Positions 1 through 12,166 of a stretch of 64,000 nucleotides of DNA are shown here, in pieces. The position numbers and the translations under genes are program-made. Source of the stretch: Rotaria sp. Silwood1. Taxonomy: Eukaryota; Rotifera; Eurotatoria; Philodinida; Philodinidae. The notes beneath the pieces are model-generated. The model saw only the letters and a list, made by a program, of their open reading frames with translations, was not told the DNA's origin and did not search any database. Position 1 is the stretch's first letter. Each line of letters begins with the position of its first letter. The DNA is taken from the NCBI GenBank assembly GCA_905250075.1, contig CAJNOP010000038.1:1327369-1391368 (forward strand). The letters run 5' to 3'.

Positions 1-2226
1 CAAGGTATATTACATGTTCCATATGAGGATGTCATAATATTTAAGTGAATTTCGTTGTAATAGATCAATGACAGATTTGTTGAGAAATCTTTTTTTTGTA
101 TAGAATTTAAGATATAAATATCATAAGATATTCTTCAATCCTTTCGAGTTTAGCAATATAAGAAGGATAGTTAATTTATTGAAGGGCGATATGCATATGA
201 TACTACATCAATTTTGCAAGAAACTACGAAAAAACACTTGTTGCATACGTTTTTCTACAGGTTGATATTGGTATAACTTAAATAGAAGTATTTAGATTTT
301 AAAACTTCAGATGTTAACTATCATTATATACCTCAATGGATCAATAATGATGCAACGTTGAAGATCATGGAAGTTATGAGAGTGTAGGTGTATATGGGTA
401 TGCATGAATTTGCATGTCAGTGGCTACGAGTATGAGTGAAGAGAAGACTCACATCCTACAACTTACTCCTATGTTAGATGAAAATAACGATGAGCTAAAT
501 TTTTTTGCTGAACACATTCGTTATGTCTAGATATTATCTCTATCTTTCAACAAGTTTTCAGTGTTGTAGAGGAAATGAAAAAAAGCAATAACGAAATGAT
601 GACAATTAAGTATTTGAAATTGATGCACATAACCAAGCAGTCAAAAACAATATTTTCTCTAAATGAAAACCAAAGAAACTGAATGATGAAACTTTTATCT
701 GATTATATTATCATTTTTTCATCTGTCATTTAGGATATTGCTGGTTGGGTGTATGTATGGGTCTTGTTTTCATCTATATCTATATCTGTAACAAAATCGG
801 ATCATAATTATGCATTTCAAAAGATGAGAATATTCCATTAACCTAACACAATGAAGACATGAACCAATGACGCAGAAAACATCGTTCATCTCTCAATTAC
901 TATCTTTTCCCAATCATATGCTATCTTTCTCGTTTTTTGTCTGTTCTTTTTATTTCATTGATTACTTTGATGTGTGCATTCGATTTTGTCATGAAATTGG
1001 GAAGTGAAGAGTAGTAAGTAGTTAAATATATACCTTGGTGTCTTGATACGCACAATTGCCATGCAAAGAACGAGCGCATATGTGTATCATAATATAATGA
1101 CATGATGTTTCTCAGAATTTTATCGTAGTAAAATTTCTCGAAATTTTTCAATATATGCATTGCACATGTCGATATCAGTATTCTTTTAATGAATAATTTA
1201 TAAAAATTAAGATAGCTACATTGTTTGAAAACTCTTGATCTTAAATGATCATTTTTGAAGAAAAACAAAATGTTGTTATAAATAAGTATAGGAGCATTGC
1301 AAGTTTGTTCAGTGCTTCTAGCCATACTCTTCATGGGCGAGAATAAGATAAAAATACTGATTCTTTTTTGCCGATACAGCGATAAAAATATAAGATGAAG
1401 AGCACGTCCTCTTGTTTATTTTCTATCCTATTAAGCACTACGAACAGGTAGGATAAAATGGTTGATTAAGGTATCGACACAATCTACAGTATATTTTACG
1501 TACGGCTTACAGTTCGACGAAAATCGAACACTGCTATTATCTGTACTTTTCCCTTCATATTTCAATCTGATCGATTATTGACCTTCATTTTTCTTGTTTT
1601 TAACATTTTTTAGGTTTCACGTTATTTCGGTTAAGGTGCTGTACTAAAATGTTGCTACTAACGCTAAAAATCAGTTCGTATTGTGGTATTTTTTCTGCAT
1701 ATTTTATTATTTGTAGAGACGCTAAAATCTGGTTCTGACTCGATGACTTATATATCTTTTAGACAGTATTAAAATTATTCAGACATTAGAAGTCATGTAA
1801 TCTGAATAAGATTTCGGCACTTATTTGGAACATGATATAAGTTGTTGCCGAAGAACGATTGACAAATGAACTGTCATAATACGGGTCGATTTTCTTAGAA
1901 GCAATGTTCTAAGTCTTGTTCAAGTTGAAATGTATCACTTTGACTGCCACATTTCGTAAAAACATACGATCAGTGTTAAGTTAGTATCATCTTTTGCATT
2001 ACTTTTGGATAATAGAAATTCGAAAAAACTGATTTGAAAACCTATAAAGATATAGTAAGAATTTATTTGTGTTGAGAAAAGAAGACGGAATATTTTCTTA
2101 ATAAAATTCTTTGTCTTGATTTTCGAACTTTTCTTGAAAAGAATAGCATTCCAGAAAGTTAAAACGAAAATTTATGTACTTGATTGAATATGCTCTTTTT
2201 CATGTAAACACAATTTGAAGATAAAC
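1..2226. other. AT-rich spacer, no gene recognised
   Basis: No reading frame here carries a recognisable domain or coding-like composition. The longest frame (921-1334, minus) is a low-complexity run with no family resemblance. No tRNA or clear repeat was seen. Confidence 0.6.
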
Positions 2227-3135
2227 ATGGTTGAATTGTGTCCAAAAATTAAAATAATTGAAAATATTGCAATGGCTGCAGATTGTGATATTGAAACTTT
2301 TCGTTCAGAATTCAATTACAAGGCACGATCATATGATATCTTTCTTGTTGTCTATCCAAAATCGGATACAACATGGATGCAAATTATTCTGTATACATTA
2401 ATGAACGATGGTGAAGTATTCGACAACAATATGGCAGAATATTTTGCTCGTACATCTTTTCTTGAATTAGTAGGTGAAAAAGGTATGAACAATATACATA
2501 GGTCATGCCTTATTAAAAGTCATTTACCTTTCAATCATGTTCCTTATCATGAGAATGCCAAATATATATGTGTAGTACGGAATCCAAAAGATGTGTACGT
2601 TTCTTCTTATTATTTTCTGCTCAAACTCATGGGTATTCAACCAGAACAAACATTATTCGATAACTTTTTCGAAGCTTTTATCAATGAAAATGTTTATTTT
2701 GGTGATTACTTTGAACATCTACATTCGGTTTGACAACATAAAGACGATACAAATGTGTTTCTTACGTCTTATGAAGAAATGAAACGTGTCTTACCTGGAG
2801 TCATTTGTTGAGTTGCTCAGTTCATGAACACTGAAGTCAGTAATAATTTACTTGAGCGTATTGCTACTTATTCATCTTTTTATTATATGAAAGAACGGTT
2901 TCACAAGGCATACTCAGCTCAAGCACGCGTTGCACTGGCCAACGAAGCGCTTAATGCACTCTGGCCTATTGATAAAAGAAACTTGCAAAGGTGTCATCAT
3001 TGTGTAGTTGTGCGAGAAGGTATTGCCGGCAACTGGTCTTCAACCATGAGTAAAAAACAATCGCAACGTCTCGATAAAATCTTCTCTGAGAAGACGGCAG
3101 ACATGCCTGGAGTGGATAAGCTTTTTCTACTATGA
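2227..3135 (+). pseudogene. Cytosolic sulfotransferase pseudogene (Sulfotransfer_1), two in-frame TGA stops
   Basis: The family transfers sulfate from PAPS to small hydroxyl or amine acceptors in the cytosol. The reading frame runs about 302 codons from ATG 2227 to TGA 3133, normal length for a SULT. Family landmarks occur in order: a PAPS loop YPKSDTTW (usual YPKSGTTW), KSHLP with the catalytic His, the 3'-phosphate motif VRNPKDVYVSSYYF, and a C-terminal VREGIAGNW (usual RKGxxGDW). The same frame has TGA at 2731-2733, where the family has Trp before QHKDD, and TGA at 2809-2811 just before VAQF. Frame and homology continue through both stops, and neither has GT/AG borders, so intron removal does not explain them. 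I read it as a recently inactivated single-exon gene. The Gly to Asp change in the PAPS loop is a further defect. Stop-codon readthrough is a less likely alternative. Confidence 0.82.
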
Positions 3136-5089
3136 TATGTGTGCATGCATGATTCAATTTGTTTTTCGGATGATTTTCATGAAATAAATAATTGGTCTAA
3201 TGCGACGAACATCATAAATATGAATCCAAGGTATAAGTACGATTTTGTTTCACTATCGACCAGTAATAAATTTGAGTTGAGTTATTCGAGCTAACGTATG
3301 ATTTTCATTTATAGAAAAGATAATCGTCTCATGATCTTTCTTTCAAGTGCTAGGTCATATTAAATGTGTATAGGTCCAGCGCTTAAGCACAGCAGAATAC
3401 TACGTTATATGACAGTATTCGTTCCAATATCTCATTACTGTTGCGAAAATATATAAGTAATAGTTGATTCGTCATTTTATTAAAAAAATAAGCAAAGGAA
3501 TAGTTGAAATAGGGTGCGGATATGGTTGTTGACCTTCGCTTGACCTATACCTGTGGGTGTGGGTGATTATGAGTGTTGAAATGGATCTTGTCTTCGCCAG
3601 TCAACCTACATTGTCCCAAAACTTTGAAAAAGAATTGATTCTCTCGAAAAAATCGGTGAATGAACAAAAGATTGAACATCTTTCACCACATCCTCTAATC
3701 GTTTAGTGTGCTCTATCGATCGAATGGTCAATCGTTGTATCCATTCAAATCTCTTTCCAATATGATTGATTGTCAAATGACTCTTTCAAAAAAAAGAAAA
3801 CAAATATCAACATATCGTTTGACAATCTACAAGCTACTCGAATATTAAACTGAGAATGTTATTTCCATTTCTAGATGACACCTGCATTCACTATGAAAGT
3901 AGTATTGAAACATCTTTCTAGACGAATCAATTCTGTAAAAAATTGAATATGACTTCACAGTGCGTATTAATATCATTTGTATATGTCGTAAATTTTTTCG
4001 TCTCGCAATGAAGATCTTCAAATGACTTTACTTCTACACTTTCTTTTTTCCCGTTTTGTATTTCTCTCACATCAACAAAAATTTTCAAAAGAAATTTGAC
4101 TTTTGTCAATAATTGAAAGAATAATAGCACGCTGTTTATCTGTTAGAGAATGTGAGAATGACAGCGTATAGCAGAATAGGTTTTATTGAACATTCTCATC
4201 CTCACAACTGACTGTAGCAAGGAAGTTGAATTGGCAGAGTATTTCATTCACGAGAGATTTATTGTATAACCTAAATTTTTGAGTGTACATCTCAGTAATA
4301 ATTTTCTATTTCGTTTGAAGATTAAATCAATATGCAAGGTAGGTTTATGCACATTTCGTATAACTACATAAAACTTGTTCGAAGTAGTTTGATGCAATGT
4401 GATATTTTCTTTTGTTTCTTTGTCGCATTTTCATATTCGAATAAAATATCCTGTCATCGGATATATTTCAACAACATGCTTTCAATAATAAAATGGAAAC
4501 AAATTTTCTTGTTGAATTGAGTTGTATAATAACGTTTTATCATTGAGAGAAACAGAAATCAAGCAATGAGTATAGTTATTATAGATTTGCATCAAAGATT
4601 TGCCAAGTAATTGAAAAACCCTTTCGTCAAGGACTTAGCAAAAAAACGGATGTTTTGATATGAATTTTTTTCAACTGCATGTTTGGATTTTCAACTTTAG
4701 TAACAGTTCGACATACGTGAAATAATCAATCTTATTGCTAATAAATACTAGCATATTTAATCATGAAGTTTGTTTAGCAACTATTAACACAGAAGAATAA
4801 AAACTGACTTTTGTTCTGAATCATGCCATTGAAAGCAATTATCAGTCGATGTAAAAGAGATCAAAGCTAAAGCTTCAATGCATATACAATAAATGAAGTC
4901 AAAGAGAAACACTACAAGAAAATCATGCATATCCTTATTTCTGAAAAGTGTGCTAACCCTCAGCAATCAATTGTTTTGAACAAAAAGCCATAAAACAAAG
5001 AAAAAAAAAGGTGTATTTCAATATTTCTATATGTACAAATAGCTGAAGTTTATTTAAAATATTTGTGAATATCTGTCGAAATTAACAAG
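3136..5089. other. AT-rich spacer with one telomere-like G-rich tract
   Basis: No gene recognised. Around 3550-3562 a short TGTGGGTGTGGGTG tract lies in otherwise ordinary spacer. Short frames at 3927-4130, 4332-4520 and 4784-4966 have no family resemblance. Confidence 0.5.
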
Positions 5090-5899
5090 CTATTTACGAT
5101 ATTTCTTTGATAAATATTCTTCCCATGTATTCGAATTTAATGAGATATTGTCACAAGTATTATAACCTTTAATGAATCCCTTAATAACATTACCTATTGC
5201 TGGCATGTTAAGTATCAATTTGTTTTCATGACGTATTTTTAATAATGAATCCATAATTTCTTTTGCATTATATACTTTTTTACCACCAATATCATATGTA
5301 CTATTTAATGGAGGTTCTTTGATAATTTTATCTAATTCCATAGCCACTGCTTCTACTTGAATAGGCTGTACTTTGAACGATTTTGGAACAATAGCTATTG
5401 GAAGTTTCAATAATTTGCTTGCAACAGAATCTACAAAATCATGAAACTGAGTAGCTCTTAATATGGTATATGGAATACCACTTTCTTTGATTAAACGTTC
5501 ACATTCTAATTTGCCTTTGTAATAGGAAAATGGAATTTTATCAATTCCTACAATTGAAATAAATACGAAGTGTTTAATATTCTTTTTCTGAATTGAATCT
5601 AATAAATTCTTTGTTAAAATTATATCACCAGGCTGACCATCAATTTTTTGTATATGAATACTTGCAAGATGTAATATTGTGTCAATATCATTATTCATAG
5701 ATTTATTTAATCCTTCTTTTTTTGACAAATCCATATAGGTCCATTTTAGATTTGTAGGAGAAACCACGTTATCATTGTTATAAGTTTTTGCTTTTTGATT
5801 TCGACTAGCAATAACAAAATCTGTGTGATTTGAGAGAAATAATTTCGATACTGCTTGTCCTAATACACCATTACCACCAGTAACAAGTATTTTCGCCAT
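5090..5899 (-). CDS. NmrA-like atypical short-chain dehydrogenase (NAD(P)-binding Rossmann protein)
   Basis: Uninterrupted 269-aa frame from ATG 5899. Residues 4-14 read ILVTGGNGVLG, the GxxGxxG dinucleotide loop of atypical SDR/NmrA proteins. A YYKGK segment near residues 126-130 matches the YxxxK position, and PYTILRATQFHDF near 143-155 is typical of bacterial NmrA/YwnB-like NAD(P)H-binding proteins. The family includes quinone reductases and redox-sensing regulators; the substrate cannot be read from sequence. There is no signal peptide, so a cytosolic protein is expected. The closest patterns I know are bacterial and the gene has no intron, so horizontal acquisition is plausible but untested. 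Codon use is as AT-rich as the surroundings, so any transfer is old or contamination is excluded only weakly. Confidence 0.85.
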   Translation of the reverse strand: MAKILVTGGNGVLGQAVSKLFLSNHTDFVIASRNQKAKTYNNDNVVSPTNLKWTYMDLSKKEGLNKSMNNDIDTILHLASIHIQKIDGQPGDIILTKNLLDSIQKKNIKHFVFISIVGIDKIPFSYYKGKLECERLIKESGIPYTILRATQFHDFVDSVASKLLKLPIAIVPKSFKVQPIQVEAVAMELDKIIKEPPLNSTYDIGGKKVYNAKEIMDSLLKIRHENKLILNMPAIGNVIKGFIKGYNTCDNISLNSNTWEEYLSKKYRK

Positions 5900-7895
5900 G
5901 GTTTATAATAGTTTTATCGTAATCTGAAAAAAAAACATTTTGTAGTAGGAAACAAATGATAAAAAGGAAAGTCTCCATTTGCCATGTAAAATCTACCTAA
6001 AATCCCTCATATTGAAATCATCATTTTATTTCAGAAAAAAAATTAATTTTCTAATATAAGCACACGATAAGGAAACCTGAAAATATTTTGCTATCAGAAT
6101 CTGGATCGCTTTTAGATTCAGTAGACAAAAAACAACTTATGTTAGTGCCTTATTTCGATTTTGGCGGTTGAAAAATTGCAGCATTTTTTCGTTCAAGTTT
6201 ATCATTCTCGGTATATAACTCAATAAAGTAAATCGAAGAATAGTAAATGATTTCTTACTTGATGAATCAAAAAATGTTATTTTTACAGTTCTCTATTATA
6301 ATAAAGTAGTCAAGTAGATTTTCAAGTTCTTCTATTTTGAACCTGGTAATCTGACTAAACATTGAACACTTTTTTCTTGAATATAAGGTAGATCACAGTA
6401 CAATCTTCTAGAATTGGTTACAATTGAAGTTAATCAGATGGATGTTTTATTGGGATCTGAAAATAAATCATTGAAAAGTTGTTGATGCAAGAGAGTTTTT
6501 CTTAGAAATGTCTAAAATTGATAATGTTGGCAATTCAATTTTAGATAAAATATATTCAAGATATTTTTTCTGTAGAGTATGTTAAATAGTATTTTACTCA
6601 CTGACTATGCTTCATAGTAACTCATTTTAATCAATATTTCTTTTAAACATCTTCTTAAAGCATTCTATTCAACAAATACTTCTTCATATGAGATAAAGAA
6701 ATAAAAAATATCGGTTAGGAATACAGCAAGCAACAAATAAGCAAAAGTGAGATTAAAAATATGCGTAAAACGTGGGACGAGCATGTCAAGCAATAAAAAT
6801 AATATGTATGTGTCAGAACTGAAAAAATGGAAAAAGAAACGAAGAACAGTAGAAAGAAAAGAACAAAATGTTGGTTGAAGGAGACAGAAGGTATAAGGCA
6901 AAACAGAACGAAAATGATCATGCAAACAAAAATATGGCTATCGAGGTTGGAAAGAGAAGAAAGATAATGGTGGAAGAGTAGTAAGCTAAAGAAGAAAGAC
7001 ATGCTAGTTACCAGAGAAAAGAAAGAGAAACAAGTAGAACAAAAATGGCAACGAAAGCTTAAAATACTCTGATCAAGGCTGAATGCAAGAAAAAAGAGAT
7101 TTTACACACTAATCAATGTCATTTGGTGATATTCTACTTCTGTTCAGAGGGTATGGATGTATTAGCAGAACATTCAACTCCTATCTACTAACCTTCTGGT
7201 ACAGAACATTAGGGAGAATTTTCAGAGAAAAAGTAGTTCTTTTGTCTAACCGATGGATACTTCAAGTTCTGTTTTATGTAAAATATTTGTTTAATTAGTT
7301 CTTCATTGTCTTCTTCTGTTCGATATCATTTTCCATTAAATGAGCACTCAACATTAATAAAAATAGATCTCGGTGTATAGTTTCCTTACATTTTGCTGCG
7401 ATAAACCATCATGTCAATCATTGACCATGAAAAATGAGTGGTAAAAAAATTCATTGCTGTTATATGTAACATTGTACATGCATCAAGCATTGGAACAAAA
7501 TATCTATAAAAAAGAACATCAAATACTGTAAATTTTGATGATAAGACAGCAGTTTAGTCTCGTTTGGTCTCAATAGAATCTGCATCTAGTCTGTTTCTGA
7601 GGTTCCGGTGAGTACTTTTAATTGAGCAAAGACGAAGTCAATTTCATCAAACACAATCTGTCTTATTATAATTAGACGAAATATTTTTCATGAAATATTT
7701 TTCATGTAAAATATGTGTTGAAAATGATAGTGTATAGCTACGATTGACCGATATGTTTTCTTAAATTGTAACCTAATATAGGAATCGAGTGAAAGAGAAT
7801 AGCGAAAAGAAAAAAAAAATCTCAATCAACTTCTACATTCAACATTTAGTCTGAAGGTAACTTGGGAACTTTTTGTTGGATTAAATGTCATCCAG
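5900..7895. other. AT-rich spacer with a purine-rich tract
   Basis: No gene recognised. From about 6660 to 7030 the plus strand is strongly purine-rich (runs such as AAAGAAACGAAGAACAG). This creates two overlapping minus-strand frames made almost only of Phe, Leu, Ser and Ile, which I take as compositional artefacts. A small tandem AAATATTTTTCATG duplication lies near 7680-7705. Confidence 0.5.
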
Positions 7896-10800
7896 TCATG
7901 ACTCAGGATCATTGTTGTCCACAAGTTGTTTGAAACTTTCGACTAAATACTGTAATTGTTCGAACGCATCATCGCCGTTTCCTAAAAGATCATCTAATAC
8001 ATCATTATCATCATCAACATTATTATTATTATTCCATTGTGCTGAATATTCTGTATACAATTCACTGAGGTGACGATGAGTTGCTGCAACATATGGTGCA
8101 TTGTCGTTCGATTCCGATTCCATTCTCTCAAGTGCCTTTTGAAAATTATCAATAGCTTGTTTACGAAGCATTTCAATTTTCGTCTTGTTATCGTCAAAAT
8201 CTTTCAAATAGAACGCAATATCGAGATGTTGTCTATGCAAAAGACCCAATTGAAAGTAAACGAGCATGATATCAGTCGAACAATCAAGCTGATGTTGCAA
8301 GGCAATATTAATTGCTCGTTCATAATTGACAATAGCCAGATCATCATTGTACAAATTTCGATAGGCATGGCCAAGACAAACATAAGCATGAAATAGATTT
8401 ATGTCATATGTTAATCTGTTTTCATTATAGATATTGATTAATTTTTTCAAATACTTTATTTTCAGCTGATCACAATTGTTTTTCTTGCCGTAAGCAGCAG
8501 CAATAAATCCATAGAGTTCAGCAAGAATATTACAATTGCAGCCATTTTCGTCTAAGAGTAAAAGTGCTTTTTTGAAATTAACAATGGCTCTTTCTGGTTT
8601 ATTAATATTTGCATAGATTCTTGCCACTGTCTTAAAACAAGATGCTAATCTCGTACAACAAGTGTAATTATTATCATTATCATCATGATTCCAGTAACTG
8701 ATAGCTAACATATTATTATCGAGGGATTCCATAACAAAGCCAGTTCGATAAGACATATCTGCAATGCATAAATGTAAATAACACAAAATGATGTTCATTG
8801 TTGAATAATTTTGGAAATTGTGAAGCAAAAGAGCTTTCTTAAAAAATCGTCTCGCTAATTTGTATTTGTTTTGACTCATGTGATAATGAGCAATGCTATA
8901 CATATCATAAAATGATTCGTTTCGATCCTGATGTGTTACAACAAAACTTCTAGCAAAAATATTTAACGCTGAATCCATGTCATCTGATGCTTTTACTTCA
9001 GCAAGATATTGATAAGTTGCAGAATGTTGCGTAGTAAATGTTGACTTTTCCAGACATTGGTATGCTTGATAGAAATATCTTGATGCATTCGCAGAGTCAT
9101 TCATATAAGAATAGGCCAAAGCCATACTAGCATAGAGCCGAACTAGAATTGGTACATTTTCAGACAGATGACCAAGAGTAAGATTGATTGCATTTTGAAA
9201 ATAGTCTATTGCTTGTGAGAAATGATTAAGTCGCAAATGAATATCACCAATAGTAAAGTAACCTTCAATTACTTTTGGATGTCCTCGGACAAGGTTTTTT
9301 AATCTAATTTTAAGCGCCATCTCCATCGACATCAGAGCAGATTTCCAATCCCCCATACCTCCATGAGAAAGACTAATACCTGAATACAATATTTCACCTT
9401 GTTCATCATCAACTTTTGTTTTAGAATTTAATGTAATTTCTAGTGACTTAGTAAAAACATCGAGCGCATGTGCATATTCATGTAACTTAACATAAATAAC
9501 ACCCATCAACATAAATATATCTTTTATTTGCTCAAATTCACTATTGGTATCACAGATAAGTTTAACACATCTTTTATAATTTCTCAATGCTGCTTCACAG
9601 TCATCAATCTGATAATAGAATAATGCAAGCGTTGATAGTGCACGTATTTTATCGATAGTTTTGTCAAAATGATTCCATTTTTCATGTAACTCAAAGTCAT
9701 GGAGAAATATTTTACGATTAATCATATTCATTTTTCTATAGCGATTTGCACGTGTTGGATCACCCATACGCTCGACCAAGCGGAAGAATGAGTCCATAGT
9801 CGGCCGTTGATCAGTGAGAAACTCTTGTTCGAATGCAATTTCACTTCCATACTGATTGCATTTAACACAGATTAAATGAACATGCCATACATGATTATCA
9901 CTTTCATTGATAGACATTATTTGAAATAGAGTACCAAACGGCAAAAGAATCTTGTTTTCATCCGTAGATTTACTTTTACTACGAATACCGACAAACGGTT
10001 GTGTCATTATTTCTGAATCCAATTCTATAGTAAATAGTACAGACTCCAAATAAGACCATTGACTTCTACAACCAAAATATATTTCAGCAAAGGTCCTATC
10101 AATCGATGTTAATAAGAACGTGTTCATAAACACTATTCGATCAACATTTTTCTTCAGCTTGTCCAATTCAGTGCTTGTCATCCACTGACCATAATAGACA
10201 GTCATTTGAGCTGGATTACAAACAAGTTCGAGAAGATTCATATGCATTATTTCCAATTGTTGGTATAAATCACGAATAAATATACGAAAAATAAATATAA
10301 TATCAATATTTTGTATTCGAAAAGCAGCATTTAATAGTCGATAAATAAACGAATCATGTGTATACCATATTACAGCATCTTGTGGTTTATAATTTTGTTG
10401 AAATTCATCAATATCATTTTGTACTCGTTCGTTACCTCGATAATAAGAACGACATTGATCTATCATATCACAAATAGCAGTTTCGTCGTAATTGATTTGA
10501 ATGAGGATTTTGAGTAGAAATTGGAACCCGAACATCGATATTCGATTGTTATCTGCTAGGTTACGCAGTGAATACTCGACAAATGAAGAAATTCGTGTAC
10601 ATGCAAACATATCACATTTGAGATGATCAATAAGATTATCTATATTAACAAAAAAACCTTGTACTTTGGAATGATTGTTTGCTAATTGTTCATGTGCTTC
10701 TTTTTGTAGACAGAAAACATAAATCGATTGAACTTGATCAAACATATGTACTTTTTGTATAAATTGTTGATCAACATCACCTGAAACAACTAAGAAGATT

Positions 10801-11027
10801 TTGTGCATATAATAGTCTTCGACATATTCGATACAATCATCTTCATTGTCAAATGTTTGAATATAATCAATGACACAACGAAGTTTATATTTTGTTTGTT
10901 CACAATCAATATCATTGTTAACATTCTTATCTAGCCATACGACAGAAAAATCTTCCAAATTGACATTACGAGTAAGCTTATTTGATGCAGAGAAGATGCT
11001 CATGCCAGCTTCGCTATTTCGTATCAT
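7896..11027 (-). CDS. ADP-ribosyltransferase-like / tetratricopeptide-repeat protein with degraded ART active site
   Basis: Intronless 1043-aa protein from ATG 11027. Residues about 27-140 form the N-terminal module that precedes ART domains in rotifer proteins (VVWLDKNVN, then FLVVSGDVDQQ, then IYVFC). Residues about 215-372 follow the arginine-specific ADP-ribosyltransferase (ART) pattern, ending in ESVLFTIELD, PFVGIRSKS and FGTLFQI. From about 455 to the end there are roughly ten to twelve TPR or kinesin-light-chain-type helical repeats, for example ALRNYKRCVKL, AIDYFQNAINL, AIVNFKKALLL and AIVNYERAINI, suggesting a protein-binding scaffold. The R-S-ExE triad appears lost. The YRG position reads YYG (Tyr279), the STS position reads LTS (306-308), and the second Glu of ExE is Lys359 (codon 9951-9953). 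The protein is probably a pseudo-enzyme or binding protein. No signal peptide is seen. Confidence 0.85.
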   Translation of the reverse strand: MIRNSEAGMSIFSASNKLTRNVNLEDFSVVWLDKNVNNDIDCEQTKYKLRCVIDYIQTFDNEDDCIEYVEDYYMHKIFLVVSGDVDQQFIQKVHMFDQVQSIYVFCLQKEAHEQLANNHSKVQGFFVNIDNLIDHLKCDMFACTRISSFVEYSLRNLADNNRISMFGFQFLLKILIQINYDETAICDMIDQCRSYYRGNERVQNDIDEFQQNYKPQDAVIWYTHDSFIYRLLNAAFRIQNIDIIFIFRIFIRDLYQQLEIMHMNLLELVCNPAQMTVYYGQWMTSTELDKLKKNVDRIVFMNTFLLTSIDRTFAEIYFGCRSQWSYLESVLFTIELDSEIMTQPFVGIRSKSKSTDENKILLPFGTLFQIMSINESDNHVWHVHLICVKCNQYGSEIAFEQEFLTDQRPTMDSFFRLVERMGDPTRANRYRKMNMINRKIFLHDFELHEKWNHFDKTIDKIRALSTLALFYYQIDDCEAALRNYKRCVKLICDTNSEFEQIKDIFMLMGVIYVKLHEYAHALDVFTKSLEITLNSKTKVDDEQGEILYSGISLSHGGMGDWKSALMSMEMALKIRLKNLVRGHPKVIEGYFTIGDIHLRLNHFSQAIDYFQNAINLTLGHLSENVPILVRLYASMALAYSYMNDSANASRYFYQAYQCLEKSTFTTQHSATYQYLAEVKASDDMDSALNIFARSFVVTHQDRNESFYDMYSIAHYHMSQNKYKLARRFFKKALLLHNFQNYSTMNIILCYLHLCIADMSYRTGFVMESLDNNMLAISYWNHDDNDNNYTCCTRLASCFKTVARIYANINKPERAIVNFKKALLLLDENGCNCNILAELYGFIAAAYGKKNNCDQLKIKYLKKLINIYNENRLTYDINLFHAYVCLGHAYRNLYNDDLAIVNYERAINIALQHQLDCSTDIMLVYFQLGLLHRQHLDIAFYLKDFDDNKTKIEMLRKQAIDNFQKALERMESESNDNAPYVAATHRHLSELYTEYSAQWNNNNNVDDDNDVLDDLLGNGDDAFEQLQYLVESFKQLVDNNDPES

Positions 11028-12074
11028 ATCACGTTACTTAAGACTTTATGTGAAATATGCTTCACATAAAATACCAACAGGTATAATTGTAAGGGACTTT
11101 GTCTATTAATAGATAGATAGATAGACACGTGTATAAAAAAAAACAAACTTATTCATGCATAAGATAGAGAACGTCAATAAAATTAGGCATGGATATGTAC
11201 AGATAACGAATCAGTGAATAGCTGATCATTATATTAAACTTTTTTCTATTTATTACAAGAAAAGTAAAAAAAAGATATTGTCAACCGATAAATGTGAGAT
11301 AATATAGGGTAACAGATATCCATCTCGATTCTAACGATGATATGGATATTTTGAATGATTACACACTCGCTGGGTTCACATTTTTATATGCTGTTGCTGA
11401 CCTGAATGGAACTTTGCTACTTTAAATCAATCGAAAAAAATAGCTCAGATTTGTCTAGAGCCAGCTTTTTTTCGGTATTTCGGTGTTTTTTTTTCTCCTA
11501 TATATTTGTTCTAATACTTGGAAAGTCGCATCGAACGGTGCTGAATTTTATCTAGAATACTGATGGCATAGAAAGCAAAATTTTAAATAATTTGTAAAAG
11601 TGTCAGTGAAATAAAACCACTTGGATTGTCCCCAGATGTCGATACTTGTCTTCTTCATTGTCTATTTCGTCACTAAGAGATATGCTGCAATGGTTTTAGT
11701 CTTCTGTTCATTTTCTACAGATCTACTTGGAGTTTAACTATAAAGTTCGACTATGTTTGACAATTGAAAATATTATTCCATAAGAAATATGTTGATTTCT
11801 ATTTCTAAGATAAAATCATTTGATCCGATCAATCAACTAAGGACATTTTTTTAAGTTTGCCTTCGAGGAAAGATTAGTGTATCTAATGTCCGTCTATCCT
11901 TATTCTATAGTGTATGACTCAGTCTGACATTGCACTGAAAACTATAATGTAAAGTGTTTATATATGATACACAAGTGTAGTGTATCACTGATAAGCTTTA
12001 AGTTGGTTTTGAGTGATAAAGAACAAAATATATGAAAAAGAAAAGACGAATCACTCTTGTTTCGACAAAACAAG
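11028..12074. other. Spacer between divergent genes
   Basis: AT-rich sequence separating the minus-strand ART-like/TPR gene from the plus-strand ATP-grasp gene, so it presumably holds both promoters. A short (TAGA)n run lies at about 11109-11125. No core promoter motif stands out. Confidence 0.4.
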
Positions 12075-12139
12075 GTAAGTTTGGCGTGCTCATTCCAATG
12101 ATTCAAGATGTCGTCTATATCTCTCTGTATCTATTATAG
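12075..12139 (+). other. Probable 5'-UTR intron (65 nt) of the ATP-grasp gene
   Basis: A strong donor GTAAGT follows AAACAAG at 12075. A pyrimidine-rich stretch ends in CTATTATAG at 12139, 27 nt before ATG 12167. Removing it joins non-coding sequence only, because the upstream ATG at about 12031 would be out of frame. The size matches other introns in the window. An outron used for spliced-leader trans-splicing is an alternative reading of the acceptor. Confidence 0.5.
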
Positions 12140-12166
12140 TTGTTCATACAAAGCATAGAATCCAAC

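Noticed and set aside
6665-7002. Two overlapping minus-strand frames with membrane-like composition
   Set aside because: They are Phe/Leu/Ser-rich translations of a purine-rich plus strand with no family signature; treated as compositional artefacts.
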